The notes: a model not told the origin generated them from the sequence alone. Numbered from the stretch's first letter, positions 16,913-25,964 are shown. The stretch: DNA of 64,000 nt from an uncultured Campylobacter sp. (GCF_905372745.1 NZ_CAJPQR010000002.1:1-64000), one strand, 5' to 3'. Numbers and translations: made by a program.

Positions 16913-18208
16913 CTATTTCAAAGCCTCGAGCCTAACCGCGACCGAACGCTTATGCGCCCCCAGCCCCTCGGCATCGGCTAGCTTCATGCACGCATTTGCT
17001 AGCTCGCTTATGCCTTTTGCGTTTAGCGAGATGAGCGAAGTACGCTTCATAAAATTTTCAACCCCTAGCGGCGAATAAAATCTAGCGCTACCGCCCGTGG
17101 GCAGCGTATGATTGGGCCCGGCTAGATAGTCGCCCATCGCTTCAGGCGTGAAGTGCCCGATAAATATCGCTCCAGCGTGCCTGATCTGCCTAGCTAGCTC
17201 CATCGCGTCATTTGTGGCGATCTCTAGGTGCTCGGGCGCTAGCTCGTTAGCCAGCCTCACGCACTCATCAAGGTCGCTAGCTACGATGATAGCGCCCTTT
17301 TTATCGATACTAACCTGCGCGATCGGCTGCCTGGCTAGAGTCTTGATCTCCTCGTTGATATGCCTTTGCACCGCCGCGCCGAAGGCTTGATTTGGCGTGA
17401 TGAGCACGGCGCTAGCCATCTCGTCATGCTCGGCCTGCGAGAGTAGATCCACGGCGATATGGCGAGGGTCGGCGCTCTCGTCGGCGATAACGCAGATCTC
17501 GCTAGGGCCCGCGATCATATCGATATTTACTTCGCCGTAGACGAGCTTTTTAGCCGTAGCGACGTATATGTTGCCGGGACCCGTGATGACGTCGGTTTTT
17601 TTGATCGTTTGCGTGCCGTAGGCCATCGCCGCTACCGCCGACGCACCGCCGACTTTATAGGCTTCCTTTATACCGCAAACGTGCATGGCGGCTAGCAGTA
17701 GCGCGTTTACCTTGCCTCCGACGGCAGGCGTGCAGACTACTATCTCGCCAACGCCCGCGACCAGAGCCGGCACGGCGTTCATGAGAAGCGAGCTAGGATA
17801 GGCGGCCTTGCCTCCGGGGATATATAGTCCGGCGCGGTCTAGCGGAGTGTATTTAGCACCTAGCAAAACGCCGTGCTCGTCGTGCTCCATCCAGGTTTTA
17901 GGCAGACTTTTTTCGTGGTAGCTTTTGATGCGCTCAAAGGCTAAATTTAGCGCGTTTCGCAGGCAGCTATCTATGCCGTCGTATGCCTTTTGCATCTCGT
18001 CGGTGCCGATTTTTAGGGTATTTACGTCGGGTTTCCAGCGGTCAAATTTCTCTATCTGCTCAAAGAGCGCCTCGTCGCCTCTAGCGCGCACATCCTCAAG
18101 TATCTGCGAAACGGCGGGCATAACTGCGCTCATATCGCCGTTTGAGCGGTTTACCAAAGCCGCGAAATAGTCCTTAAAATTTTCATTGCTAGTGAGTAAA
18201 AACTTCAT
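16913..18208 (-). CDS. hisD: Histidinol dehydrogenase
   Basis: HisD catalyses the last two steps of histidine synthesis, oxidising L-histidinol to histidine with two NAD+. The 431 residues include the zinc-enzyme hallmarks DRAGLYIPGGKAAYPSSLLMN, TDVITGPGNIYVATAKKLVYG, the signature IDMIAGPSEICVIADESADPR, the pair LLSQAEHDEMASAVLI, and PNHTLPTGGSARFYSPLGVENFMKRTS. The start overlaps the stop of the PLP-enzyme gene by 4 bases. Other his genes are not in the window. Confidence 0.98.
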   Translation of the reverse strand: MKFLLTSNENFKDYFAALVNRSNGDMSAVMPAVSQILEDVRARGDEALFEQIEKFDRWKPDVNTLKIGTDEMQKAYDGIDSCLRNALNLAFERIKSYHEKSLPKTWMEHDEHGVLLGAKYTPLDRAGLYIPGGKAAYPSSLLMNAVPALVAGVGEIVVCTPAVGGKVNALLLAAMHVCGIKEAYKVGGASAVAAMAYGTQTIKKTDVITGPGNIYVATAKKLVYGEVNIDMIAGPSEICVIADESADPRHIAVDLLSQAEHDEMASAVLITPNQAFGAAVQRHINEEIKTLARQPIAQVSIDKKGAIIVASDLDECVRLANELAPEHLEIATNDAMELARQIRHAGAIFIGHFTPEAMGDYLAGPNHTLPTGGSARFYSPLGVENFMKRTSLISLNAKGISELANACMKLADAEGLGAHKRSVAVRLEALK

Positions 18209-19269
18209 CTCGTCTCCTTAAATTTTCTTTCGTATCTTAGTTTTTGACTGATATTTCCGAGCGCGCCGCCTTGGTGGATGTATAAAATCTCGTTTTTAAA
18301 CGCGCCAAGGTTTGCCATCGTCGTTAAAAAGCCGACCGGATCGTAAATAAGCTCAAATTCTATCCCCGTTTGCTCGCATACTTCGCGCCAAATTTGATAA
18401 AGCTCGGGCTTTAGATCACCGAAATGATATTTCTTAGGCGGCTGTAAAATACGAGCCTTCGAGTTTGGCGTAAGCGCTTCGATCTCGCTTTTTAGGTAGT
18501 CCGCGTCGCCCACGCAAGGACAGGTATAGACGTCAAATTTAACGTGCTTAGCCAAAAACGCCGCCGACGTGCCGGTACCTGAGGGCAAAAATATATCCAC
18601 GATTTTACCCTCCGCATCCGCCCAGCGCTCTATCTGCCTAGCCTGCGAGATAAAGCCCGCCTCTGCCTGCGGTTGCCAAACGCCCTCGTTTATAAAAAGC
18701 GAATCGCCGATGAAGCAATCCTGCGCGGCGGGTAAATTTGAGCTTTTGTGGCTTATGTATTCGCTCAAATTTACGCCCGCGAACTCCGTTTGTTCGTCAA
18801 ATTTGCTCAAATTTAACCCGCCGGCGTTTTTTAAATTTAACCCGCTCTCGCTGCGATTGTCCGTCAAATTTGCAGTCTCAACGCCGCAAATCTCGCTCTC
18901 TTTTACCCCGGCAAGCTCATAAGCTAAAGCCCTAGCTCGCGCCCGTCTATCTTTATCTACATATATTTTCATCCCGTTTTCAAGGGCGAATTTAAAATTT
19001 CCGATCGGATTTGCCGCCAAATTTGAGTTTAAATTTGAAACGACGTAGTGAAACTCAAGGCCCTTTATCTTTGCAAAAACGCTTAAGCTATACATCGCGT
19101 TTGACTGGCTTGAGCCGTAGCTAACGACGCGCTTTACGCCGCCTAGACCGACATGCAAGAAATACTCCAGCTTTCTAGCTTTATTGCCGTTAAATTCGCC
19201 GTCCATCAGATCGTCGCGAAGTACGTAAAACTCGAGTCCGTTAAATTTAGTCTTTTGAATACTTTTGAT
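18205..19269 (-). CDS. PLP-dependent ACC deaminase/D-cysteine desulfhydrase-like enzyme
   Basis: This is a fold-type II PLP enzyme of the 1-aminocyclopropane-1-carboxylate deaminase/D-cysteine desulfhydrase group. The PLP lysine is in NGNKARKLEYF, the substrate loop is SYGSSQSNAMYS, and the phosphate loop is SGTGTSAAF. An insert of about 45 residues (DNRSESGLNLKNAGG onward) is encoded by AAATTTGA-rich DNA. The first ATG (19206) leaves out the family's conserved FYVLRDDL segment, which is encoded just upstream in the same frame. No ATG, GTG or TTG occurs between there and the in-frame TAA. An ATC at 19269 lies 7 bases after GGAG, and an ATT follows two codons later. I therefore placed the start at 19269, inside the OmpA/MotB-like gene. 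If initiation is at 19206, the protein is 333 residues. Confidence 0.7.
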   Translation of the reverse strand: MKSIQKTKFNGLEFYVLRDDLMDGEFNGNKARKLEYFLHVGLGGVKRVVSYGSSQSNAMYSLSVFAKIKGLEFHYVVSNLNSNLAANPIGNFKFALENGMKIYVDKDRRARARALAYELAGVKESEICGVETANLTDNRSESGLNLKNAGGLNLSKFDEQTEFAGVNLSEYISHKSSNLPAAQDCFIGDSLFINEGVWQPQAEAGFISQARQIERWADAEGKIVDIFLPSGTGTSAAFLAKHVKFDVYTCPCVGDADYLKSEIEALTPNSKARILQPPKKYHFGDLKPELYQIWREVCEQTGIEFELIYDPVGFLTTMANLGAFKNEILYIHQGGALGNISQKLRYERKFKETR

Positions 19270-20314
19270 TTTGCCGCTCCAAGAGATCTTGCATCTCTTT
19301 TATCGACTCTTTATCCGAGATCGAAAATTTGATCTCGATGCGCCTTGAGGCATCGGGGTCTTCTTTGCCGTTTTTCATCACCAGATCGCTAAAACTACGC
19401 CCGCTAGCGATGAGATAGCGCTCTAGGCGCTTGTCTTTGTTCCACGAGTAGATAAAATCTAACACCGAATACGCGCGCTTTTGCGACAGATCAAGGTTGT
19501 ACATGTAGCTACCTACGGAGTTCGTATGTCCCTCGATCACGATTCTGTCGATGTGTTTTGCGATCTCTTCGTTATTTAAAATCGCTTCGAAATAAGTCTG
19601 CAAAATTTCTTTTAGGCGCGCTTTTGCTTCGTCTCTTAGCTCGTATGAACCCGTGTCAAAAAGTATAGACTCAGGCAGCGATACGACGCCCGTGCTAGGA
19701 TCTATACTCACCTTATTTCCGAGCTTGGTGCGTAAATTTGATATGACGTTTGAGCGAAGCGAGCTGATGTCTCTTATCTTGTCTTTTGTTTTGTTAAAAT
19801 CCTCTTCCAGCGCGATAAATTTTGATATTTCATCGCCGTATTTTGCGTTTAGTTCATTTAGTGCCTCGTCTTTTTGCGCTAAAATTTGCCCAAGCTGCAC
19901 CACTCTATCTTGCAAATCAGTGATAGTCTTGTTTGCATCGTTTAGATTTATTTCGTAGGTTTGGGTTAGATTCGTGAGTTCGTTTTTCTCTTTTTTAACG
20001 CCTTCAAGCATCTCGTTTACGAGCCTATTTATATCGGCAAGCTCTTTATTTTCGCTCTTTGCGCGGTCCAAATTTGAAAAAATTTCTTTTATGACGTTTT
20101 CTTTACGGACGAGCTCGCTTTGTGATGAGGCGATTTGCTTTTCACGCTCGCTTAAGTCTTTTTGTAGTTTTGCCAGATCGCTTTGGCTAAGGACGTATTT
20201 TACGACGACGGCGCCGATGATAAGCATAAAAACAAACATCAGCCCAGCCATCAGGTCCGCATACGATATCCAAAAGGTCTGGTCGTCGCTTTTGCCCTCG
20301 TTACGCGTTTTCAT
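19247..20314 (-). CDS. OmpA/MotB-domain membrane protein, Cj0599-like
   Basis: This 355-residue protein has one N-terminal membrane helix (DLMAGLMFVFMLIIGAVVVKYVL, with an acidic residue Asp21 before or in it, as in MotB). A long coiled coil follows at about residues 45-200, then a C-terminal OmpA-like peptidoglycan-binding domain (VSLPESILFDTGSYELRDEAKARL; IVIEGHTNSVGSYMYNLDLSQKRAYSVLDFI). With the MotA-like partner next to it (14-base overlap), it probably forms an ion-driven stator-like unit. The same pair follows peb4 and fba in C. jejuni (Cj0598-Cj0599). It is not the flagellar MotB. What it drives is unknown. Confidence 0.85.
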   Translation of the reverse strand: MKTRNEGKSDDQTFWISYADLMAGLMFVFMLIIGAVVVKYVLSQSDLAKLQKDLSEREKQIASSQSELVRKENVIKEIFSNLDRAKSENKELADINRLVNEMLEGVKKEKNELTNLTQTYEINLNDANKTITDLQDRVVQLGQILAQKDEALNELNAKYGDEISKFIALEEDFNKTKDKIRDISSLRSNVISNLRTKLGNKVSIDPSTGVVSLPESILFDTGSYELRDEAKARLKEILQTYFEAILNNEEIAKHIDRIVIEGHTNSVGSYMYNLDLSQKRAYSVLDFIYSWNKDKRLERYLIASGRSFSDLVMKNGKEDPDASRRIEIKFSISDKESIKEMQDLLERQNQKYSKD

Positions 20315-21638
20315 CTAGCATACTCGCCTTTTCGATGGTTTGCAAGATCTCGTTTGCCTCTTTATCAAGCTCGTCTATGTCTTGTTTTAGCCCTTCAATA
20401 AGCGCGCTATTATCGTCGTAAGCTACGATAGCTTCGTCGTCAAAGGCCTTTTTAAACGCCTGCACTCCATCGATCAAGCTCTCTTTAAAGCCGTCCATAG
20501 CTAGTTTTTGTTTTTCTAAGATTTCGCTGCTAAATTTAGAAAGAGACTCGCTAAAATTTCTAACATTATGCTCTAGTTCGCCCACGCTCTTTTCAAGCCT
20601 TGCGATACGCTCGCCGCCCACGTCGTATAACCTGTTGTACTGCTCGGCAAATTTTAACTGCATATCTTTGATGTTGCCGTTAAATTTGTTGATAACGTTT
20701 AAGATTTCGGCATGAACCTTGATGAGGTCTTTTTGATCTTTTGAGGATCTTAGCAGCGTATTCATCGTCTCTTTGATGTGTCCGCCGCTTAGTTTAACGG
20801 CTTCTTCCTCATTTTTTAAGATATTTGTAAAAGTTTTAAATTTAGCCTCGATAGTTTTGTCGAGTTCCTCGAAAAACTCGGCGTTACTAACGTGCTCAAA
20901 TATCACTCCGATCTTCTCGAAGTGTCTTAAATTCTCTTGCAAATATCTTCTATCAAGCTCTTCTTTAGTCCAGAAAAAGCCGCTCGTAGCATTTTTTTGC
21001 CTTCGTACCAGCGTTTCAAATTTACTCGTTCCGTATTTTTCAAAAAATATCCACCAAAGCGCCAGAAAGATACCGTAGATAGAGACGTAAAATGCAGTCG
21101 CTACGCCGCTAAGAAGGGTTGAAATTTCAGTTTCGAGTTCAGTTGTATTTGAGGAGTTAAACTCCGGCATAGAAACAGCGATACTGATAAACGTTCCTAA
21201 GATGCCTAGCATCGGGAAGATACCGGCACCCACGGAAGCAAAATTTTCATTACGCAAATTTCTGGTGTAATAAGTGACAAATTCATCAAATCCGGCGTTT
21301 GATTTCGTATCTTTACCGATAACCAAAAGGTGTTTGATGATGTATTCTTTTAAATTTCGCTTAAAATCAGCCCCGCTTTGCTCGAAATAGCAACAAGCAA
21401 GCTCGGCGCTATTTTTAGCAAAGATTAGCGAAATCACCCAGATAATACCCATCATAACGACTGTATGTAGGCCGATTTGAAAATCTATATACCCAAAATA
21501 TCCAAGAAGCGCCGCCAGATATATCGCCGTCGGCAAAAATATAATTTTCGCATACACGAAAAACGACTGCCTGCCCTTTACTTCAGGCAGCGTCAAATCG
21601 GTAAAACTATCGTTCTTTGCTTCTTTCTTGGGTTCCAT
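20301..21638 (-). CDS. MotA/TolQ/ExbB-like proton channel protein, Cj0598-like
   Basis: This 445-residue membrane protein has two helices near residues 30-75 (FLPTAIYLAALLGYFGY; VVMMGIIWVISLIF). A MotA/ExbB-type core has the third and fourth helices around GIFPMLGILGTFISIAVSM and LLSGVATAFYVSIYGIFLALWWIFF. After residue 215 comes a long, mostly helical cytoplasmic tail of about 230 residues with coiled-coil character. MotA-like proteins with long tails plus OmpA-type partners resemble ZorA/ZorB of Zorya defence. Here the pair is in a glycolysis/PEB4 operon without zorC, zorD or zorE, so it is treated as a core Campylobacter system of unknown role. Confidence 0.82.
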   Translation of the reverse strand: MEPKKEAKNDSFTDLTLPEVKGRQSFFVYAKIIFLPTAIYLAALLGYFGYIDFQIGLHTVVMMGIIWVISLIFAKNSAELACCYFEQSGADFKRNLKEYIIKHLLVIGKDTKSNAGFDEFVTYYTRNLRNENFASVGAGIFPMLGILGTFISIAVSMPEFNSSNTTELETEISTLLSGVATAFYVSIYGIFLALWWIFFEKYGTSKFETLVRRQKNATSGFFWTKEELDRRYLQENLRHFEKIGVIFEHVSNAEFFEELDKTIEAKFKTFTNILKNEEEAVKLSGGHIKETMNTLLRSSKDQKDLIKVHAEILNVINKFNGNIKDMQLKFAEQYNRLYDVGGERIARLEKSVGELEHNVRNFSESLSKFSSEILEKQKLAMDGFKESLIDGVQAFKKAFDDEAIVAYDDNSALIEGLKQDIDELDKEANEILQTIEKASMLDENA

Positions 21639-21646
21639 CGTAAGCC

Positions 21647-22711
21647 TTAATTTCTATTTAAGCAGTTTAAGTCCTCAAACGCCGTTAGTAGGCGCTTTAC
21701 CATCGACTCCTCGCCGGCGCGCAAAAATTTACGCGGATCGTAGTATTTTTTGTTAGGCTTATCTTCGCCTTCGGGGTTGCCGATCTGACCTTGCAAATAA
21801 GCGCGATTTTTCGCCTCGTAGCCGCGTACGCCGTCCCAAAACGCCCACTGCGTATCCGTGTCGATATTCATCTTTACCACGCCGTAGCTAACGGCGTCTT
21901 TGATATCCTTTAGCTCGCTACCGCTACCGCCGTGAAATACGAAATTTACGGGTTTATCGGTTAGTGTTTGAAATTTATCCGCAACGTATGCTTGCGAGTT
22001 TTTCAAAATTTCCGGTCGAAGCACAACGTTGCCAGGCTTATACACGCCGTGGACGTTACCGAAGCTTGCCGCTATGCTAAATCTATCGCTGATTTTACTT
22101 AGCCTCTCGTATGCCCGCGCGACGTCTTCCGGTTGTGTATATAAAAGCGCATTATCAACACCCGTGTTATCCACGCCGTCCTCTTCGCCGCCGGTTACGC
22201 CAAGCTCGATTTCTAGGCTGGTGCCAAGCTCGCTAAGCTCTTTTAGATACTTCTCGCAAGTGCTTAAATTTTCCTCCAAGCTCTCCTCGCTAAGATCAAG
22301 CATATGCGAACTAAAAAGCGGCACGCCGTGAGCTTTTTTGTATTCGCGGCTAAATTTAACCAGCTCGTCGATCCAAGGCAGTAGCTTTCTAGCTGCGTGA
22401 TCGGTGTGTAGGATCACGGGCACGCCGTAAGCCTTAGCTAGCAGGTGCACGTGCTGCGCGCCCGCTACCGCACCTAGTACGTCGGCATTTCCGCAAGCTT
22501 TGCCGGCGTAAAAGCCGGCTCCGCCATTACTAAACTGGATAATAACGGGTGAGTTAGCCGTTTTTGCCGCCTCTAAAACGGCATTTACCGAGTTGCTTCC
22601 GACCACGTTTACCGCAGGCAAGGCAAAACCCTGCTCTTTTGCGTATTTATACAGCCTAGTTACGTCATCGCCGCTTAAAACGCCGGCTTTTACTACGTCT
22701 AAAACACCCAT
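21647..22711 (-). CDS. fba: Class II fructose-bisphosphate aldolase
   Basis: The zinc-dependent aldolase cleaves or makes fructose 1,6-bisphosphate; in Campylobacter it serves mainly gluconeogenesis. The 354 residues match the class IIA family: zinc motif VILHTDHAARKLLPWIDE, FSSHMLDLSEESLEENL, ELGVTGGEEDGVDN, the second metal histidine in FGNVHGVYKPGNV, and FVFHGGSGSELKDIKDAVSYG. The gene lies 10 bases after peb4 and 8 before the MotA-like gene, the order of Cj0596-Cj0599. Confidence 0.98.
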   Translation of the reverse strand: MGVLDVVKAGVLSGDDVTRLYKYAKEQGFALPAVNVVGSNSVNAVLEAAKTANSPVIIQFSNGGAGFYAGKACGNADVLGAVAGAQHVHLLAKAYGVPVILHTDHAARKLLPWIDELVKFSREYKKAHGVPLFSSHMLDLSEESLEENLSTCEKYLKELSELGTSLEIELGVTGGEEDGVDNTGVDNALLYTQPEDVARAYERLSKISDRFSIAASFGNVHGVYKPGNVVLRPEILKNSQAYVADKFQTLTDKPVNFVFHGGSGSELKDIKDAVSYGVVKMNIDTDTQWAFWDGVRGYEAKNRAYLQGQIGNPEGEDKPNKKYYDPRKFLRAGEESMVKRLLTAFEDLNCLNRN

Positions 22712-22721
22712 TTTACCGACC

Positions 22722-23534
22722 TTATTTATATTCTACTTTAGCTTTAGCGCGAAGCTCGTCGCCTCTTTTTTTGATATCGTTTCTAAATTTCTCCATCTTT
22801 ATGCTGCCTTCGATCTGAGGTTTTACCTCGTTTAGACTTACGGTACCGGCAGCCTTGCTATCCTCTTTTAGGATTACGTGGTAGCCGAAATTCGATTTAA
22901 CAGGTTTTTGAGTTACTTCGCCTTTTTTAAGCGCAAATGCAGCATCCGCAAAAGGTTTTACCATCTGAGATTGACCAAACCAGCCTAGCTCACCGCCATT
23001 TACGGCTGAACCTTGGTCTGTAGATTTAGATTTAGCTAGCTCTTCGAATTTTTTAACCAGCGCATCGTCTTTTAGTCCTTTTAGCGCGGCTATTATATCG
23101 TTTGCCTCTTTTTCGGTAGCGACTAGGATGTGCTTAGCTCTTACTTGCGCAGGTACGGCAAATTCGGCTTTGTTTTTATTATAAAAGTCGCTAATTTCGC
23201 TATCGCTTACTTTTATATTGTCGAAAATTCTCTTCATCCAAAGATCAAGCGCAAGATTGTTTTTTAGCTCTTCAAGAGCGGCTTTGTATTCGTCGGTCTT
23301 ATCTAGTCCGCTCTTTTTAGCCTCGTCTAGAAGCAGTTTTCTGTTGATTGTTTCGTCGATAACCTTTCTTTGCGTGTCTTTAGGTAGTTGCTCAAGAGTA
23401 ACGCCAGGCATTGCAGCAAGCGTGAAAGCCACGTCCTTATCGGTTATGCTAGAACCGTTTACGGTGGCGTACTCCGCCGCGTTTAGGCTTAAAGCCGCAG
23501 CCAAACTAAGAGATGCGAATAAAATTTTATTCAT
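22722..23534 (-). CDS. peb4: Periplasmic peptidyl-prolyl isomerase PEB4
   Basis: PEB4 (also CBF2) is a SurA-like chaperone that helps outer-membrane proteins fold in the periplasm. The 270-residue protein has a signal peptide (MNKILFASLSLAAALSLNAA), a SurA_N-type helical chaperone region to about residue 120, and a parvulin domain (VRAKHILVATEKEANDIIAALKG; GGELGWFGQSQMVKPFADAAFAL; VKSNFGYHVILKED). C-terminal helices complete it. The start is backed by AAGGAACAAAGATG and a TATAAT box 35 bases upstream. It heads the operon with fba. Confidence 0.96.
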   Translation of the reverse strand: MNKILFASLSLAAALSLNAAEYATVNGSSITDKDVAFTLAAMPGVTLEQLPKDTQRKVIDETINRKLLLDEAKKSGLDKTDEYKAALEELKNNLALDLWMKRIFDNIKVSDSEISDFYNKNKAEFAVPAQVRAKHILVATEKEANDIIAALKGLKDDALVKKFEELAKSKSTDQGSAVNGGELGWFGQSQMVKPFADAAFALKKGEVTQKPVKSNFGYHVILKEDSKAAGTVSLNEVKPQIEGSIKMEKFRNDIKKRGDELRAKAKVEYK

Positions 23535-23568
23535 CTTTGTTCCTTAAATTTAGATTTTTGCGAGGGTA

Positions 23569-23574
23569 ATTATA
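23569..23574 (-). promoter_or_regulatory. Extended -10 box for peb4-fba operon
   Basis: On the minus strand TGCTATAATTACC gives an extended -10 (TGnTATAAT), 35 bases before the peb4 ATG. Confidence 0.75.
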
Positions 23575-23598
23575 GCAGGAAAGTCATTAAATATAAGT

Positions 23599-23604
23599 TA
23601 TAAT
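23599..23604 (+). promoter_or_regulatory. -10 box for nth
   Basis: AAGTTATAATTCATC, 40 bases upstream of the nth ATG, is divergent from the peb4 promoter 25 bases away. A second AT-rich candidate, GGCTAAAATCAGC, sits right before the ATG. Confidence 0.55.
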
Positions 23605-23643
23605 TCATCGAAAATTTAAATAAAAACGGCTAAAATCAGCGCT

Positions 23644-24279
23644 ATGAGAACGAAAAAAGATATAAACGCTATCAAAGATTTATTTTTAGAAAATTTTAAA
23701 GACGCCGGCAGTGAGCTTAAATTTCGCAACCTCTACGAGCTGCTCGTGTGCGTGATGTTAAGCGCGCAGTGCACCGATAAACGCGTGAATTTGATCACGC
23801 CCTCGCTTTTTGAGGCATACCCGGACGTCGCGAGCCTAGCGCATGCAAATCTAGCCAGCGTAAAAGCGCTCATCAGCTCCTGTAGCTTTTTTAACAACAA
23901 GGCCCAAAATTTGATCAAAATGGCAAAGAGCGTGATGAGCGAATTTGGCGGCGAGATACCGACAACCGAAAAAGAGCTGATGAGCCTAGCCGGAGTCGGA
24001 CAAAAGACCGCTCACGTCGTGCTGATCGAGCATTTTGGATCAAATTTGATGGCGGTAGATACGCACGTTTTTCGCGTGGCGCATAGGCTTGGCCTTAGCA
24101 GGGGCAAGACGCCCGAAGCAGTCGAGCTTGATCTAACTAAAGCCTTTAAAACCGAGCTAAACACGCTTCATCAAGCAATGGTGCTTTTTGGCCGCTACAC
24201 CTGTAAGGCGATAAAGCCAAACTGCAAGGAGTGCTTTTTAAACGAGCTGTGCAGCAGTAAGGATAAGAATTTTCCGTAA
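23644..24279 (+). CDS. nth: Endonuclease III
   Basis: This DNA glycosylase/AP lyase removes oxidised pyrimidines in base-excision repair. Its 211 residues contain the helix-hairpin-helix LAGVGQKTAHVVLIEHFG with the catalytic lysine in GQKTA, the catalytic aspartate in MAVDTHVFRVAHRLGL, and the [4Fe-4S] motif CKAIKPNCKECFLNELC (Cys-X6-Cys-X2-Cys-X5-Cys). It is divergent from peb4, as Cj0595c is in C. jejuni. The leader is short, and no strong ribosome site is visible before ATGAGAACG. Confidence 0.97.
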   Translation: MRTKKDINAIKDLFLENFKDAGSELKFRNLYELLVCVMLSAQCTDKRVNLITPSLFEAYPDVASLAHANLASVKALISSCSFFNNKAQNLIKMAKSVMSEFGGEIPTTEKELMSLAGVGQKTAHVVLIEHFGSNLMAVDTHVFRVAHRLGLSRGKTPEAVELDLTKAFKTELNTLHQAMVLFGRYTCKAIKPNCKECFLNELCSSKDKNFP

Positions 24280-24389
24280 ATTTAAGCCTGTAAACGCGGA
24301 ACTAAATTTTACGGGTTAAATTTGATGTTTTAAAATAGCGAAGCAAAAGAGCTTTTTAACACCGCCTATCACATAAGACGTTAAGGTAA

Positions 24390-24600
24390 CAACATATCTT
24401 TGACACAAAGGCAAGCGTCACACACTTAAAATTTTAATAGAGTCAAATTTGCGTTTTCAGGGTACGGGTCTCGGCGAGGAAAATTTGAAGCCGAATTTAC
24501 AAATTTGGTAAAAGTTGGCCTCAAATTTGGATTAGAAACGACGAGGCGAAGTATCTTGCGATGAATTTAAATGTTGCGACGAAATTTTCGACCGAAGATA
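24390..24600 (+). repeat. Dispersed element, copy C
   Basis: This fills much of the 392-base gap between nth and pepD. The head block is degraded, but the core TTTTCAGGGTACGGGTCTCGG (about 24453-24473), the AAATTTGAAGCCGAATTT block and the tail GAGGCGAAGTATCTTGCGATGAATTT (about 24543-24567) match copies A, B and D in the same order. The rest of the gap shows no gene. Confidence 0.6.
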
Positions 24601-24671
24601 GAACATATAGTTCATCGAGGGAGAAAATTTCTAGCTCATTTAAAGGCGTGCAAGAGACAAGCCTTTCCAAA

Positions 24672-25949
24672 CTACTGAAGCCTGGCAATGATATTTCTTA
24701 CGACTTCCGCCATCATTTCCACCGACGCTATCTCGCAGTGCTCATTCACCGAGTGAGGCGAGTGGATGTTTGGGCCTATGGAGCAGGCCTGTAACTCGGG
24801 CTGTTTTGCGACCAGTACGCCGCACTCAAGGCCTGCGTGCACGGCGGCAAATTTAGCCTGCGGCTTTTGTTTTTGCAGTTCTTCAAGCACGAGATGCGCG
24901 AAGTCGCTGACGTGCGGCGCCCAGTTCGCCGAGCGGTCGGTTACTTTAACCTCAAAACCCAGCTCGCTAGCTAGCGTAGCGGTCTCAAAGCCAAGATTTT
25001 CGAGCCCCTCTCGCTTCATCGCGCGCGCGAAAAAGTCAAACTCGATCACATCGCCCTTTTGCTTGACGGTCGAGAGATTTATGCTTTCATTCACCATGCC
25101 AAGCTGCGTGTCGTAGCTGCGCACGCCCTGGGCGAAGGAGTTAATTAGCGCCAAAATTTTACCGCTATTTACCAGCACGTCCGCTTCGCCCTCGCCCAGG
25201 CTCTTTACCCACGCCAGGCCGCGCTGCGCCGGCTCATGCGCGCACAGCGCCTTACACACGGCGTTTGCGGGGATCGAGTTGCTCCTTTCGCCAAAATCTA
25301 GGCTGATGAGCTCGCAGCCCTCCTCGGCGAGAAATTTCGCTAGCAGCTTCGTCGCATTTGGGATATTTTTGTGTATCTCGTTGCCAGAGTGTCCGCCGCT
25401 AAGCCCGGTGACGCCGATCTCGTAAATTTTACCGCTCTTTTTGACGCTCGCGGCGCCGATTTTCGCGCTTACGTTTATGCCGCCGGCGCATCCCAGCGTC
25501 ACGCGGTCATCCTCTTCGCTGTCTAAATTTAGCAAATTTGGCGATAAAATTTTTCCCTTAAAGGCGTTTGCGCCCACGAGCCCGACCTCTTCGTCGTTGG
25601 TGAATAGGCACTCTAAGTTCGCAAACTCCCGCATCGCGCCCATCATCATCGCCACGCCGATGCCGTCGTCAGCGCCCAGAGTCGAGTTTTTCGCCCTTAG
25701 TATGCCGTTCTCTTCGATGAGTTCCAAATTGGGCGCCGCACCCACGCAAACCATGTCGTAGTGGCTTTGCAGGCAAATTTTAGGCTCGCCCTTTACGGCG
25801 TGGATGTTGCCCGCCTGATCGACGTTCACGCTAAAGCCCTGAGAGCGCGCAAAATCCGCCAAAAACTCCCTCATCTGCTCCGTTTCGCAGCTACAGTGCG
25901 GTATCTCGCACAGCTTTTTAAAATCATTCATAACCTCGTTTTTTTGCAT
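24672..25949 (-). CDS. pepD: Aminoacyl-histidine dipeptidase, M20 family (PepD)
   Basis: This zinc dipeptidase of the M20C type cleaves dipeptides such as carnosine-like Xaa-His. The 425 residues show the metal ligands in CLQSHYDMVCVG, STLGADDGIGVAMMMG and FTNDEEVGLVGANAF, and the lid-domain motif GLSGGHSGNEIHKNIPNA. C-terminal residues GPNIHSPHSVNEHCEI supply the last histidine. Length fits the family. The ATG follows AAGGAGCAAAC. It lies 15 bases after the MerP-like gene, so it may be the last gene of that transcript. Confidence 0.93.
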   Translation of the reverse strand: MQKNEVMNDFKKLCEIPHCSCETEQMREFLADFARSQGFSVNVDQAGNIHAVKGEPKICLQSHYDMVCVGAAPNLELIEENGILRAKNSTLGADDGIGVAMMMGAMREFANLECLFTNDEEVGLVGANAFKGKILSPNLLNLDSEEDDRVTLGCAGGINVSAKIGAASVKKSGKIYEIGVTGLSGGHSGNEIHKNIPNATKLLAKFLAEEGCELISLDFGERSNSIPANAVCKALCAHEPAQRGLAWVKSLGEGEADVLVNSGKILALINSFAQGVRSYDTQLGMVNESINLSTVKQKGDVIEFDFFARAMKREGLENLGFETATLASELGFEVKVTDRSANWAPHVSDFAHLVLEELQKQKPQAKFAAVHAGLECGVLVAKQPELQACSIGPNIHSPHSVNEHCEIASVEMMAEVVRNIIARLQ

Positions 25950-25964
25950 GTTTGCTCCTTAAAT

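Noticed and set aside
19247..21638. Zorya anti-phage system (ZorA/ZorB-like pair)
   Set aside because: The channel pair fits in outline, but zorC, zorD and zorE are missing, and the genes lie in a peb4-fba operon conserved in C. jejuni.
24561..24794. ORF of 77 codons on the plus strand
   Set aside because: It runs from the repeat into the antisense of pepD, without ribosome site.
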